From NCBI GenBank assembly GCA_023382975.1, contig JAHDXO010000057.1, forward strand, positions 1-64,000: DNA of 64,000 nucleotides, written 5' to 3'. Origin of the DNA: Pirellulaceae bacterium. GTDB taxonomy: Bacteria > Planctomycetota > Planctomycetia > Pirellulales > Pirellulaceae. Under the pieces are notes generated by a model that ran no database searches, was not told the origin of the DNA, and worked only from the letters and a program-made list of their open reading frames with translations. Below are positions 53,642 to 62,620 of this stretch, in pieces; within the stretch, counting starts at the first letter, position 1; each line of letters opens with the position of its first letter. The translations under genes and the position numbers were made by a program.

Positions 53642-53713
53642 GTTGCGAGCCTGTTGGCGAAGCCTGATGCGCTTCGCGTCAGGCCGACCGACACCAGCGG
53701 ATAACGACGAGAA

Positions 53714-53746
53714 AGAGCCGCCGGAACAACCAGTTTCGGCGGCTCT
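53714..53746 (+). terminator. Rho-independent terminator after the histone-like gene
   Basis: AGAGCCGCCG (53714-53723) and CGGCGGCTCT (53737-53746) pair fully, extended inward by three weaker pairs, followed by AATTTTTTC. It would stop plus-strand transcripts from the histone-like gene. Confidence 0.9.
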
Positions 53747-53763
53747 AATTTTTTCTTGGCGCT

Positions 53764-53812
53764 GAAGTTCGCGCTTCAGCGTGTCGGCGGCAAGAGGAAG
53801 CACGCTGAAGCG
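53764..53812. repeat. Inverted CGCTTCAGCGTG repeat pair
   Basis: CGCTTCAGCGTG (53772-53783) and its complement CACGCTGAAGCG (53801-53812) form a stem with a 17-base loop. A copy of the core also occurs at 59230-59241 within TTCACGCTTCAGCGTG. Confidence 0.75.
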
Positions 53813-53830
53813 GTAAAATCCAGGGAAAAT

Positions 53831-53858
53831 GCACAGGACAGCGGCCTGTGCTGCGGGG
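53831..53858. repeat. Diverged AGGCTGGCAGCCTG-family palindrome
   Basis: GCACAGGACAGCGGCCTGTG followed by CTGCGGGG; outer arms GCACAGG/CCTGTGC as in 44326-44350 but with a changed centre. It directly abuts the stop codon of the Mrp gene. Confidence 0.65.
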
Positions 53859-54941
53859 CTAGCCGAGGATCGGTAGGGACGGCTGCGGCGGTGCGACGGC
53901 CACCGCGGCGGCCAGGTTCTTGACCAACCGGTAAGCGATCTTCTCGAAACTCGGCGCGATGGTCGGGTCCGCAAAGCCGGCTTCGGGCGTGCCCGCATCG
54001 CCGTGCTCGCGAATCTGCAACCGGATCGGCACCTCGCCCAGGAAGGGCACGTTCGATTCCTCGGCCTGCTTCCGCGCTCCGCCGGCGCCGAAGATGTCGT
54101 ACCGCTTGCCGCAGTCCGGGCAGACGAATCCACTCATGTTCTCGACGATGCCCAACACCGGGATGTTGACCTTGCGGAACATGTTGATCGCCTTGACGGC
54201 GTCCAACAGCGCGACATCCTGCGGCGTGCAAACCACGACCGCGCCCGTCAGCGGCAGCAACTGAGACAGCGTCAACGCAATGTCCCCGGTGCCCGGCGGC
54301 ATGTCGATGATCAGATAGTCCAAGTCGCCCCAGTCCGTGTCCCGCAAAAACTGAGTGACGGCGCCGTGCAACATCGGGCCTCGCCAAATCACCGCCTCGT
54401 CCTTCGGCACCAGCAGCCCCATCGACATCACGGGCATGCCGTTCTTGTAGACCGGTGTCAGGCGGTTGTTGTCGATCATCGGACGGCCCGTCAGGCCCAA
54501 CAGATGCGGAATGCTCGGGCCATACACGTCGGTGTCCAACAATCCGACTCGGCAACCGGCGCGCTGCAAACCGAGGGCCAGACTGACGGCGATCGTGCTC
54601 TTGCCGACGCCTCCCTTGCCCGAGCCCACCGCGATGACGCTCTTGGCCGTCAGGCCGATCTCGCCCAGTTTCTGCGGCGGCCGAGGATGCACTTTGCGCT
54701 GCACCTGGACCGATTGCAAGCCGGGCAGCGACGCCCGGAGTTTCTCGGTCAACGCCTCGCACGTTTCCTCCCAGATCGGCGCCGCCCAACTGGTCAGTTC
54801 CAACGTCAGCGACAACCGATCGCCATCGATGCGAATGTCCTTGACCTGCTGGAACGTGGTGATGCTGCGTCCGCTCTCCGGATCGCGGAAATCTTTCAAA
54901 ACGGATTCAATGTCCGCCAATTCGATGGGCCTGTCGGCCAT
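53859..54941 (-). CDS. apbC: Mrp/NBP35 family iron-sulfur cluster carrier ATPase
   Basis: 360 residues, AGAGGA 8 bases before the ATG. Assists in loading Fe-S clusters into target proteins. The N-terminal MIP18/DUF59-like domain (about 1-85) is followed by the deviant Walker A GSGKGGVGKST (about 106), DTDVYGPSIPHLLG, and DMPPGTGDIALTLSQ; the cluster-binding pair C-P-D-C is in GFVCPDCGKRYDIFG (about 275). Length and order match ApbC. It is encoded downstream of a small unknown gene and the regulator in the same direction. Confidence 0.94.
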   Translation of the reverse strand: MADRPIELADIESVLKDFRDPESGRSITTFQQVKDIRIDGDRLSLTLELTSWAAPIWEETCEALTEKLRASLPGLQSVQVQRKVHPRPPQKLGEIGLTAKSVIAVGSGKGGVGKSTIAVSLALGLQRAGCRVGLLDTDVYGPSIPHLLGLTGRPMIDNNRLTPVYKNGMPVMSMGLLVPKDEAVIWRGPMLHGAVTQFLRDTDWGDLDYLIIDMPPGTGDIALTLSQLLPLTGAVVVCTPQDVALLDAVKAINMFRKVNIPVLGIVENMSGFVCPDCGKRYDIFGAGGARKQAEESNVPFLGEVPIRLQIREHGDAGTPEAGFADPTIAPSFEKIAYRLVKNLAAAVAVAPPQPSLPILG

Positions 54942-54980
54942 GTCCAGGTTTCCTCTCTTGACTTCGTGGAAATCTCTCGA

Positions 54981-55433
54981 TCACTTCGATTCTGCGCCCG
55001 CTCTCCGCGATGGCCAAGGCATTCGAGACCAAGTCCAATGCCGAACGCTCTGCCTTCGGCGCGGCGCCTGGTCGATGTGCCCCGCGATCCAGCGTGACAA
55101 GCCGCCCAATCCATCCAGCGAGTCCACCAGATGATGGGCACCGGCCGTGCGCAGGAGACACTCGGCCGGCCGCAGCGCCGGTTCGGCAACAACCACGGCC
55201 CGCATGTGCGCGAACTGGCCGGTCTGCAACGGCAACCAACGGCACACTTCCAGCCAATTCTCCGCCGTCGCCTCGACCACGATCAAACTGGCCGGGCTCT
55301 CCTGCAAGCGAACACGGCATTCGCCCAAGCTGCGAGTCTCGCAGATCACCGCTCGAGGCAACGGAACCAAGGCGCACAGCGCCGCGGCCCATTTGCCGGA
55401 CTTCTCGCAGACGATCACGCGGGCTGTTTGCAT
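54981..55433 (-). CDS. Small hypothetical protein, receiver-like fold possible
   Basis: 150 residues. The first 110 suggest an alternating beta/alpha layout (RVIVCEKSGKWAAALCAL, SLIVVEATAENWLEVCRW, RAVVVAEPALRPAECLLR, HHLVDSLDGLGGLSRWI) like a response-regulator receiver, but without the conserved phosphorylatable Asp pattern. The last 35 residues are Arg-rich. It starts 31 bases after the regulator stop, so both may be expressed together, perhaps as partners. Not recognised as a family. Confidence 0.55.
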   Translation of the reverse strand: MQTARVIVCEKSGKWAAALCALVPLPRAVICETRSLGECRVRLQESPASLIVVEATAENWLEVCRWLPLQTGQFAHMRAVVVAEPALRPAECLLRTAGAHHLVDSLDGLGGLSRWIAGHIDQAPRRRQSVRHWTWSRMPWPSRRAGAESK

Positions 55434-55464
55434 GGCAGTGGTATCCTAGAGAGCAGGTCCCGTT

Positions 55465-56871
55465 TCAGCAACCGGGCTCTTCGAACATCGACTTCGGCTC
55501 GGAACTGGCCAAGCCGAAATGCTCCAGGCGCCTGACCACTCGCGATCGGGTGACGCCCAGCAGCCGAGCCGCCTTGGCCTTGTTGCCTTTGGCCCGCTCG
55601 AGCGCGCGCCGCAGCAGTTCCTGTTCGACCTCTTCGAGAAAAAGATCCAATTGAATCGGTTCGCGTCCCGCCGACGGCCGCGCTGCGGCCTGCGCTGCCA
55701 GTTCGAGCCGCTGAGGCAGGTCGGCAACGGTCACCTGCGATCCATTGGCCCTGTTGCACGCGCCCGAGACCAATTCGGCCAGTTCATCGATGTTGCCCGG
55801 CCAATCGTAGGCAACCAAACGCTCGATCGCATCGCTGGTGAAACCCGACAACTGCTTGCCGCCCGTCGCATTCTTGCGTTCGAGAAAGTACTGAGCCAGC
55901 AGCGGAATGTCGTCGCGCCGCTGGGACAAGGGCGGGATGGCGATCTCCAACGTGCTGAGCGAAAAGGCCAGGTCTTCGCGGAACCGGTTTTCGGACGCCA
56001 ATTCGATCAGACGTCGGCGGGACGTCGCCACGGTGCGGAGATTCAATTCGCGGATGCTCAGGATGCCCGCCAGCGCCCGCTGGGCATCGGCCGGCAATTG
56101 ATCCACCTCCAGCAGCAACAGCGTGGCCGGCCGCTCGATTTGCAGTTCGGCACAACTGGCCACGAACGAAGCGATCGTCTCGTCCAACAACTCGGCATCC
56201 AGCAGATTGCAGGCCAACGGCGCCAGCGGCGCCGAATCGCGCAGACCGCCGCCAAAATGCACCGCGCGGGCAACGTATTCCCGCCCGCTGCCCGGCGGCC
56301 CGATCACCAGCGTGCGCGAATCGGTCGCGGCGGCCAGTCGAATCACCTCGCGGGCCCGCGCGATGGCCGGATGATCGCCGACAACCTGATCCAGGCCGAA
56401 CCGCTGCCCCATCTCGCCCAACATATCGCGGAGAGCCGCGTGCAAATCGTCGGTTCGCAGACGTCTGGCCTGACGCGACTCTCGCTCCGGAACGTCCTGA
56501 CCGTCGACGAAGACAATGACCGGACAGGCGGTCGTCTCGTCGGGAAAGGCCAACGGAACAAACCGGGCGATTCGACGAACCAGCGTGCCGTCCGAACTTG
56601 TCCAAGCGATTTCACCGGATCCGGGACGCCCCGAAAACACCTCGGGCGGAGGACACAGGTAGTTCGGGGCGAGCTGGTCCAATTCGTGGGCCGGCGGACT
56701 GTGGTAATCGCACGTCTTGCCGACCAACTGCCGCGGTTCGATCCCGAGCCAAGCGAAGCAGGCGGCGTTGCCGTAGACGATCCGACGCCGTTGGTCCAAC
56801 GCATAGACCGGGACGTCGCACCCGCCCAGCAAACGGGACAAGGCGTTGATATTCGAGCGGGTTCGTGCCAT
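55465..56871 (-). CDS. Degenerate sigma54-activator-like regulator (PAS, AAA+, Fis-type HTH)
   Basis: 468 residues with the order PAS (about 10-130; DVPVYALDQRRRIVYGNAAC), AAA+ sigma54-interaction domain (about 155-380) and a Fis-type helix-turn-helix (about 430-460; NKAKAARLLGVTRSRVVRRL). Key parts of the ATPase are altered: Walker A is GPPGSGREY (Lys to Arg), Walker B is LLLLEVD (the usual Asp lost), and the GAFTGA loop that contacts sigma54 is missing altogether. Downstream blocks FREDLAFSLSTLEIAIPPL and DWPGNIDELAELV are conserved. It likely binds DNA without activating sigma54 in the usual way. Confidence 0.85.
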   Translation of the reverse strand: MARTRSNINALSRLLGGCDVPVYALDQRRRIVYGNAACFAWLGIEPRQLVGKTCDYHSPPAHELDQLAPNYLCPPPEVFSGRPGSGEIAWTSSDGTLVRRIARFVPLAFPDETTACPVIVFVDGQDVPERESRQARRLRTDDLHAALRDMLGEMGQRFGLDQVVGDHPAIARAREVIRLAAATDSRTLVIGPPGSGREYVARAVHFGGGLRDSAPLAPLACNLLDAELLDETIASFVASCAELQIERPATLLLLEVDQLPADAQRALAGILSIRELNLRTVATSRRRLIELASENRFREDLAFSLSTLEIAIPPLSQRRDDIPLLAQYFLERKNATGGKQLSGFTSDAIERLVAYDWPGNIDELAELVSGACNRANGSQVTVADLPQRLELAAQAAARPSAGREPIQLDLFLEEVEQELLRRALERAKGNKAKAARLLGVTRSRVVRRLEHFGLASSEPKSMFEEPGC

Positions 56872-57032
56872 CAGTGGTCCCCCTAACGCAGCGTCGAAAG
56901 CCCGGATTTCGTGGTTCCCGCGCCTGCAGAAGCCCCGCCGCCGCGGGAACGCACGCGGAACTCCCTGACCGCACTACCAACACCAGTAACATCCCACGGG
57001 AATAGTCTAACCGGAAATTTGCCTTCTTGCAC

Positions 57033-57060
57033 TTTACATCAGACGCGCGTTTCATATCAT
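57033..57060 (+). promoter_or_regulatory. Candidate promoter of the TetR-RND operon
   Basis: TTTACA (57033-57038) and TATCAT (57055-57060) are 16 bases apart, about 48 bases before the regulator start. It is overlapped by the possible operator. Confidence 0.5.
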
Positions 57061-57074
57061 TGTTTTAAGCGCGT
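57043..57074 (+). promoter_or_regulatory. Possible TetR operator (inverted repeat)
   Basis: Half-sites ACGCGCGT (57043-57050) and AAGCGCGT (57067-57074) are inverted with one mismatch and enclose the -10 box. Such placement would let the encoded TetR-type regulator block its own transcription. Confidence 0.45.
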
Positions 57075-57107
57075 GTTTAAGATTCGTGGTTTGGTGGTCA
57101 GGTCGTG

Positions 57108-57767
57108 ATGCAGCAAGATCCTCGTGTGCGAATTCTAAGTGCGGCCGGTCCCATCTTTGCCGAGAAGGGCTTCGAGGGGGCGACGGTGCGCGAGATCTGT
57201 CGGGCGGCCGGAGTGAACGGGGCGAGCATCAACTACTACTTTGGCGACAAGGAAAATTTGTACGTCGAAACAGTGCGATTGGCGCGTCAGATGCGGGCGG
57301 CCGAGGTGCCGATGCCGGATATGGCTCCGGATCTGCCCGCCGAGGACCGTCTGCGGCTCTTCACGCGAACCATGCTCCGACGGATGATCGGGGCTCCCGA
57401 AACCAGTTGGCAATCCCGTCTGATGATGCGAGAAGTCGTCCAGCCGTCGCGAGCCTGCCGGCAAATGGTCGAGGAGTACATTCGTCCCGAATTCAACCAG
57501 CTGCTGAGGATCCTGGACGAATTGTTGCCCGACGACGTTCCGCGGCACGTTCGGCAGCAAATCGGCTTCAGCTTGGTCGGTCAGTGCTTGTTCTACCGCG
57601 TGGCTCGCGGCGTGGTCTCGATGCTGATCACACCGGACGAAGCGAGCGAGTCGTACACGATCGAGCGTTTAGCCGAGCACATCACCGGCCTGGTCCTGGC
57701 GTCGCTGGGCCAGGCTCCGCCGGTGGGGTCGAACCATGCGCAGGAGTCGTTGCAGGAAGCAGTATGA
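57108..57767 (+). CDS. TetR family regulator (CerR/DUF1956-type)
   Basis: 219 residues from ATG 57108 (GTG three bases earlier is an option). The N-terminal helix-turn-helix is clear: RILSAAGPIFAEKGFEGATV, REICRAAGVNGASINYYFGD, with K-E-N-L-Y after it. The C-terminal domain (SRLMMREVVQPSRACRQMVEEY) is of the DUF1956/CerR type, often found controlling efflux pumps. It is followed by the adaptor in ATGA overlap and the RND pump, so it most likely represses them until a toxic ligand binds. Confidence 0.92.
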   Translation: MQQDPRVRILSAAGPIFAEKGFEGATVREICRAAGVNGASINYYFGDKENLYVETVRLARQMRAAEVPMPDMAPDLPAEDRLRLFTRTMLRRMIGAPETSWQSRLMMREVVQPSRACRQMVEEYIRPEFNQLLRILDELLPDDVPRHVRQQIGFSLVGQCLFYRVARGVVSMLITPDEASESYTIERLAEHITGLVLASLGQAPPVGSNHAQESLQEAV

Positions 57768-59212
57768 TTTCCCCGGAAACGCCGCTGGACAGGGTGCCGC
57801 GGCAAACCAAGTCTCGAGAATCCCGTATGTTGCACATCTTGATCCGTTCGTTGGTTCCCGTCGCGGTGATCGCTGGCGGCGTGGGCGTGATGCTGGCACT
57901 CGGAACGCGGCAGCAGGAAACGATGCCACCGCGGGACGCGCGCCTCGTGCCCCAGGTCGAGACGTCGGCGGTGCAATCCCACCAGGGCGATCTGGAGATC
58001 GAAGTGGACGGCGTCGTCACGCCGGCCCGCGAGATCCAGGTGGCGGCCGAGGTGGGCGGAGCGATTTCGTTCAAGGATCCGAATTGCCGGGCCGGTTCCT
58101 TTGTGGAACAGGGGACGTTGCTGATCGAGATCGACTCGCGCGACTACCAATTGCAGGAACAGCAAGCGCTGAAACAACTCGAACAGTCGCAGACGGAACT
58201 GGAGGAGGCGGATGTCGAGATCGCCAACATCGAGGCATTGAGAAAGTTGGCCGAGCGGGACCGGCAATTGCAGCAGAACGAGTTGGACCGGTTGACTCGG
58301 CTGACCACCAGCATCAGCCGATCGGATTTGGACCGGGCAGAACGGGCCGTGGTCACGGCCGAGAATGCAATGCAGATCCTCGAAAATCAATTGAGTTCCG
58401 CACGGGTGCGCCGCAGTCGGCTGACGATCGCCATCGAACTGGCGGAATCACAACTGCAGAAGGCTCGACTGGATCTGAGCCGCAGCGAGGTCCGGGCTCC
58501 GGTCGACGGAGTGATCGTCCGGGACCAAGTCGAACAGGGCGATTTCGTGCAACGGGGTTCCGGGCTGTTCACCATCGAGGATACCGCGTCGATCGAGGTC
58601 CGCTGCAATCTGCTGATGGAGGATCTGTTCTGGCTGTGGAGTCAGCAATCGTCTTCCGCCGGATCGGGGCTTTCCGAACAGCGGGCCTATCAGGTGCCTC
58701 GCACCCCGGCCACGGTCTACTACCAGTTCGCCCGCCGCGACGATCTGCGCTACGAGTGGAGCGGCGAACTGGACCGCTTTGACGGGATCGGCTTGGACGA
58801 GCGGACGCGGACGGTTCCCTGCCGCATCCGGGTCGATCGCCCCCGCGACGTCAAGCTGGTCGGCGCGGATCGTGCGGCGAATCCGACCCTGTCGGGGCCA
58901 CCGGCGCTGGTCCGGGGCATGTACGTGACCGTCGTGCTGCGCGTGCCGCAGACCGACGCACTGGTCAAGGTGCCGGACGAGGCGATCCAGCCGGGCAAGC
59001 GAGTCTGGCGGGTGAATGACGGACGTTTGGAACAACTCGGACCGTTGCCCCTGATCCGCGGGATCGCGGAGACCGACGCACAGGGCCGGGTACAACGGTA
59101 CTGGCTGGCGCCCGCGTCGGAATCCCGCCTGCAGCCGGGCGACCGACTGGTGATCACTCCCGTGCAGGGCGCGCGGGACGGCATGCAGGTCACGTTGGCA
59201 GACGCCGCATAG
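57764..59212 (+). CDS. RND efflux periplasmic adaptor subunit
   Basis: 482 residues, overlapping the TetR stop (ATGA; AGGA 6 bases upstream). A membrane helix spans about 28-48. A lipoyl half (VAAEVGGAISFKDPNCRAGS) is followed by a coiled-coil hairpin (about 130-240) and the other half (VRAPVDGVIVRDQVEQGDFV), then beta-barrel and membrane-proximal domains (VVLRVPQTDALVKVPDEAI). This is the standard membrane-fusion protein of an RND pump; the pump gene follows by 52 bases. The start at 57764 leaves a short cytoplasmic tail of about 28 residues before the helix. Confidence 0.92.
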   Translation: MISPETPLDRVPRQTKSRESRMLHILIRSLVPVAVIAGGVGVMLALGTRQQETMPPRDARLVPQVETSAVQSHQGDLEIEVDGVVTPAREIQVAAEVGGAISFKDPNCRAGSFVEQGTLLIEIDSRDYQLQEQQALKQLEQSQTELEEADVEIANIEALRKLAERDRQLQQNELDRLTRLTTSISRSDLDRAERAVVTAENAMQILENQLSSARVRRSRLTIAIELAESQLQKARLDLSRSEVRAPVDGVIVRDQVEQGDFVQRGSGLFTIEDTASIEVRCNLLMEDLFWLWSQQSSSAGSGLSEQRAYQVPRTPATVYYQFARRDDLRYEWSGELDRFDGIGLDERTRTVPCRIRVDRPRDVKLVGADRAANPTLSGPPALVRGMYVTVVLRVPQTDALVKVPDEAIQPGKRVWRVNDGRLEQLGPLPLIRGIAETDAQGRVQRYWLAPASESRLQPGDRLVITPVQGARDGMQVTLADAA

Positions 59213-59220
59213 CCGTCAAG

Positions 59221-59252
59221 TTGGAGTTCACGCTTCAGCGTGTTGCTACAGG
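59221..59252. repeat. Short palindrome TTCACGCTTCAGCGTG
   Basis: GTTCACGCTTCAGCGTGTTG includes the perfect palindrome-like CACGCT-TC-AGCGTG. It shares its core with 53772-53783 and lies between the adaptor and pump genes of one operon. Confidence 0.6.
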
Positions 59253-59264
59253 AGTTGAATTCAC

Positions 59265-62200
59265 GTGCGATCCGTAATCCGTTGGGCCATCTCGAATTCT
59301 CCGGCGATGAACACGCTGATGCTGTCGATCATGGTGGTCGGCGCCGTCAGTCTGGCGATGATGCGCCGCGAGATCTTCCCGGAATTCGAATTGGAGATGA
59401 TTCTGGTCACCGTACCCTATCCAGGCGCCACGCCCGCCGAGGTGGAAGAAGGCATTTGTCAGAAGATCGAGGAAGCGGTGCGGTCGATCAGCGGCCTGAA
59501 GAAACAGGTGGCCGTCGCTCAAGAGAACGCCGGTTTTCTCGTCCTGTATCTGGAATCGAACGTCAACGTGCAGAAGATCCTGAACGAGGTGCGCGCCGAG
59601 ATCGACCGCATTCCCAGCTTTCCCGACTTGGCCGAAGATCCGGAAGTCCAGCAGATCACCTTTCGTTCGCCCGCGATCCGCGTCGGGCTGATCGGCCCTG
59701 ACGACACTTCGCCCGAGGCGGAATTGGAGTTGCGGCAGATGGCCGAGACGATTCGTAGCGAACTGCTGCTGCTGCCGTCGGTCTCGCAAGCGGAACTGGT
59801 GAATGTCAAGAACTTCCAGATCGACGTGGAGATCCCCGAGCAGACGCTGCGCAAACACGGTCTGACGCTGCAGCAGGTCGCGCAGGTGCTCCGCCGCGAA
59901 AACATCGAGCTGCCCGGCGGCAAAATGAACACGCAGAACCAGGAAGTTCTGCTGCGCGGCAAGAACAAGCGGGTCGTCGGCGACGACATCGCGCGAATTC
60001 CCCTGGTAACGACGCCCAGCGGGGTCGTCCTGACGGTCGGCGACCTGGGCTTGGTCCGGGACGAGTTCGAGGACACCACGGCCATCAACCGCATCGACGG
60101 CCAGCCGGGGATGGTGATCTCGATCAGCCGGACTTCGAGCGAAGATCTGCTGGCGATCACTCGTGAGGTGAAGCAATATGTCGCGGAACGGCAATCCTCG
60201 CTGGCTGCCGGTTATGCGCTGCGCACGTGGCAGGACACCTCGATCGACGTCAAGGACCGCATGGATCTGCTGCTGAAGAACGGCTTTCAGGGGTTGCTGC
60301 TGGTGTTCCTGGTGCTGGCGATCTTTCTGGAACTGAAGCTGGCGTTCTGGGTGGCCTTGGGCATCCCTGTGGCCGTACTGGGAGGGGGCGCCGTGCTGCT
60401 GGGCTTCGGGCAGACGCTGAACATGCTGTCGATGTTCGCCTTCCTGCTGGTCCTGGGCATCGTGGTCGACGACGCGATCGTGATCGGCGAGAACATTTAC
60501 GTCCACCGCGCCCGCCACGAGAGTCTGGCTCAAGCGGCCATCAACGGCACTTGCGAGGTCCTTCCCTCCGTCGCTGCTTCGGTCGCAACGACGATCATCG
60601 CCTTCGTGCCCTTGTTCTTCGTGTCCGGAGTGATGGGCAAGTTCATCGCGGTCATGCCGATCGCCGTAATCGCCATGCTGGTCATCTCGCTGATCGAGAG
60701 TTCGCTGATTCTGCCCTGCCATCTGGCGCACAAGGACAATCTATTCTTCCGCCTGCTGGGCGTCGTCTTTTTTCCACTGCGGTCGGTCACCCACTTGTTC
60801 GCCAAGATCAACGTCTTCACCCACCACGCCCTGCATCGGTTCGTGGGGCACTACTACCTGCCGACGCTGGGATGGTGCTTGAGTCGTCCGGCGCTCGTGA
60901 TCAGTGTCGCACTGGCTTTGTTGATCGCCACCGTCGGCATGGTGCGGGCGGGCATCACCCCGTGGATTCTGTTTCCCAAGTTGGACAGCCGGATGATCGA
61001 AGTCAAGATCGCGTATCCGGACGGCACCCCGAGCGAAGTGACCGACCGGGCGACGCAGCGGCTGGAAGCAGCCATCCGGCAAATCGACCAGCAGTATGCG
61101 GAGAAAGAGGGACACGTGGTGACCGTCGTCCACCGATCGATCGGCGAGGTCACCGGCGCCGGCTCGCTGGGGCCGGATTCCCGCAACTCGGGCGGACACC
61201 TGGGATCCGTTTACGTCGAGCTGGTCGACCCCTCCGAACGCGACGTGGTCAGCGAGGCAATCTTGCAGCAGTGGCGCGAAGAATCGGGAGACTTCCCCGG
61301 CGCGGAGCGGCTGACGTTCGGCAGCACGGGCATGGGCCCCGGCGGCCCGCCGATCGAGTTCAAGCTGCTGGCGCCGGCGGAGCGAGTGGAAGATCTGGAA
61401 GCGGCGGTCGAGAAGTGCAAACAGCGTCTGGGCCAGTATCCCGGTGTGTTCGATATCCGCGACGATTCCTCGCCCGGCAAATGGGAATACCAGGTGCGGG
61501 TCAAGGACAATGCCGTGGCGATGGGCATTACGGCCGCCGATTTGGCGGAGACCATCCGGGCGTCGTACTACGGCGAGGAAGTCATGCGGCTGCAGCGCGG
61601 GCGGCACGAAGTCAAGCTGATGGTGAGGTATCCCCAGCAGCAGCGGCGGTCGCTTGGCGATTTCGAGGCGATCCGCGTTCGCACGGGCGATGGCGCGGAG
61701 CGCCCGCTGACCGAACTGGCCGAAGTCACGGTTCGCCGCGGCTATTCGGAGATCAACCGCGTGGACCAGTTGCGTTCCATCACGGTGACCGCCGACTTGG
61801 ACGACACGCGGGCCAACGCCTCGGCCATCGTCAACGATCTGCAGGCCAATTTCGTACCCGGCCTGTTGGACGAGTATCCCGAGATCCGCGTGCGCTGGGA
61901 AGGTCAGCGCGAGGACAGCAACGAATCGATGGCCAGTCTGGCCGTCGGCTTCCTGCTGGCGGTGTTCGCGATGTACTGTCTGTTGACGTTGGAGTTCCGC
62001 AGCTATTTCCAGCCGTTCATGATTTTGACGATCATTCCTTTCGGTTTCATGGGCGCGATCTGGGGGCACGCCATTCTCGGCCTGCCGCTGACGATCTTCA
62101 GCATGTTCGGCCTGGTGGCGTTGACCGGAGTGGTCGTGAACGATTCGATCGTGCTGGTCGATTTCATCAACCATCGAGTCCAGGAGGGAACGCCGTTGCG

Positions 62201-62498
62201 CACGGCGCTGCTGGAAGCTGGCCGCCGACGGTTCCGGCCGGTCTTGCTGACCTCCGTCACCACCGTGGCTGGTTTAACCCCTCTGCTGCTGGAAACGTCG
62301 TTTCAGGCCCAGGTGCTGATCCCGATGGCAGCCAGCCTGTGTTTCGGCCTGATGGCCTCGACCAGCCTGGTGCTGCTGGTCGTGCCCACGTTCTACCTGG
62401 TCTACGTCGCGATTTTCCATCCGAAGATCTACGACATCAACGTCGACGAGTACGAATCCCCCCTCGACAACCAAGGCGAACTCGCGGTGGCTACGTAG
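59265..62498 (+). CDS. RND efflux transporter permease (AcrB/HAE1 type)
   Basis: 1077 residues from GTG 59265, AGGAG 10 bases upstream. Proton-driven pump that works as a trimer. The first helix (about 13-30) is followed by the large periplasmic porter region, then helices 2-6, with the proton-relay Asp pair in GIVVDDAIVIGENIYVH (about 405), and a second set after residue 880 (MASLAVGFLLAVFAMYCLLT). TLEFRSYFQPFMILTIIPF and VVNDSIVLVDFIN are typical of the family. Together with adaptor and TetR it forms an export system; no outer-membrane channel is encoded nearby. Substrate unknown. Confidence 0.95.
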   Translation: MRSVIRWAISNSPAMNTLMLSIMVVGAVSLAMMRREIFPEFELEMILVTVPYPGATPAEVEEGICQKIEEAVRSISGLKKQVAVAQENAGFLVLYLESNVNVQKILNEVRAEIDRIPSFPDLAEDPEVQQITFRSPAIRVGLIGPDDTSPEAELELRQMAETIRSELLLLPSVSQAELVNVKNFQIDVEIPEQTLRKHGLTLQQVAQVLRRENIELPGGKMNTQNQEVLLRGKNKRVVGDDIARIPLVTTPSGVVLTVGDLGLVRDEFEDTTAINRIDGQPGMVISISRTSSEDLLAITREVKQYVAERQSSLAAGYALRTWQDTSIDVKDRMDLLLKNGFQGLLLVFLVLAIFLELKLAFWVALGIPVAVLGGGAVLLGFGQTLNMLSMFAFLLVLGIVVDDAIVIGENIYVHRARHESLAQAAINGTCEVLPSVAASVATTIIAFVPLFFVSGVMGKFIAVMPIAVIAMLVISLIESSLILPCHLAHKDNLFFRLLGVVFFPLRSVTHLFAKINVFTHHALHRFVGHYYLPTLGWCLSRPALVISVALALLIATVGMVRAGITPWILFPKLDSRMIEVKIAYPDGTPSEVTDRATQRLEAAIRQIDQQYAEKEGHVVTVVHRSIGEVTGAGSLGPDSRNSGGHLGSVYVELVDPSERDVVSEAILQQWREESGDFPGAERLTFGSTGMGPGGPPIEFKLLAPAERVEDLEAAVEKCKQRLGQYPGVFDIRDDSSPGKWEYQVRVKDNAVAMGITAADLAETIRASYYGEEVMRLQRGRHEVKLMVRYPQQQRRSLGDFEAIRVRTGDGAERPLTELAEVTVRRGYSEINRVDQLRSITVTADLDDTRANASAIVNDLQANFVPGLLDEYPEIRVRWEGQREDSNESMASLAVGFLLAVFAMYCLLTLEFRSYFQPFMILTIIPFGFMGAIWGHAILGLPLTIFSMFGLVALTGVVVNDSIVLVDFINHRVQEGTPLRTALLEAGRRRFRPVLLTSVTTVAGLTPLLLETSFQAQVLIPMAASLCFGLMASTSLVLLVVPTFYLVYVAIFHPKIYDINVDEYESPLDNQGELAVAT

Positions 62499-62620
62499 TG
62501 CCGCCTGCGCCGCGCGAAACGCGCATCCGCCGGGCGTTTCTCAGAAATGGTTCGACGGCACTCGGTCGCAACGCATGAAGCTGGGGAGGCCTGTCACAGG
62601 ATCTCGCGACGACGTTCGTC

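Noticed and set aside
53398..53694. 98-codon minus-strand frame with a string of AFLAGAFLAG repeats
   Set aside because: It is the antisense of the Lys/Ala-rich histone-like gene; its hydrophobic repeats arise from AAG/GCC codons read backwards.
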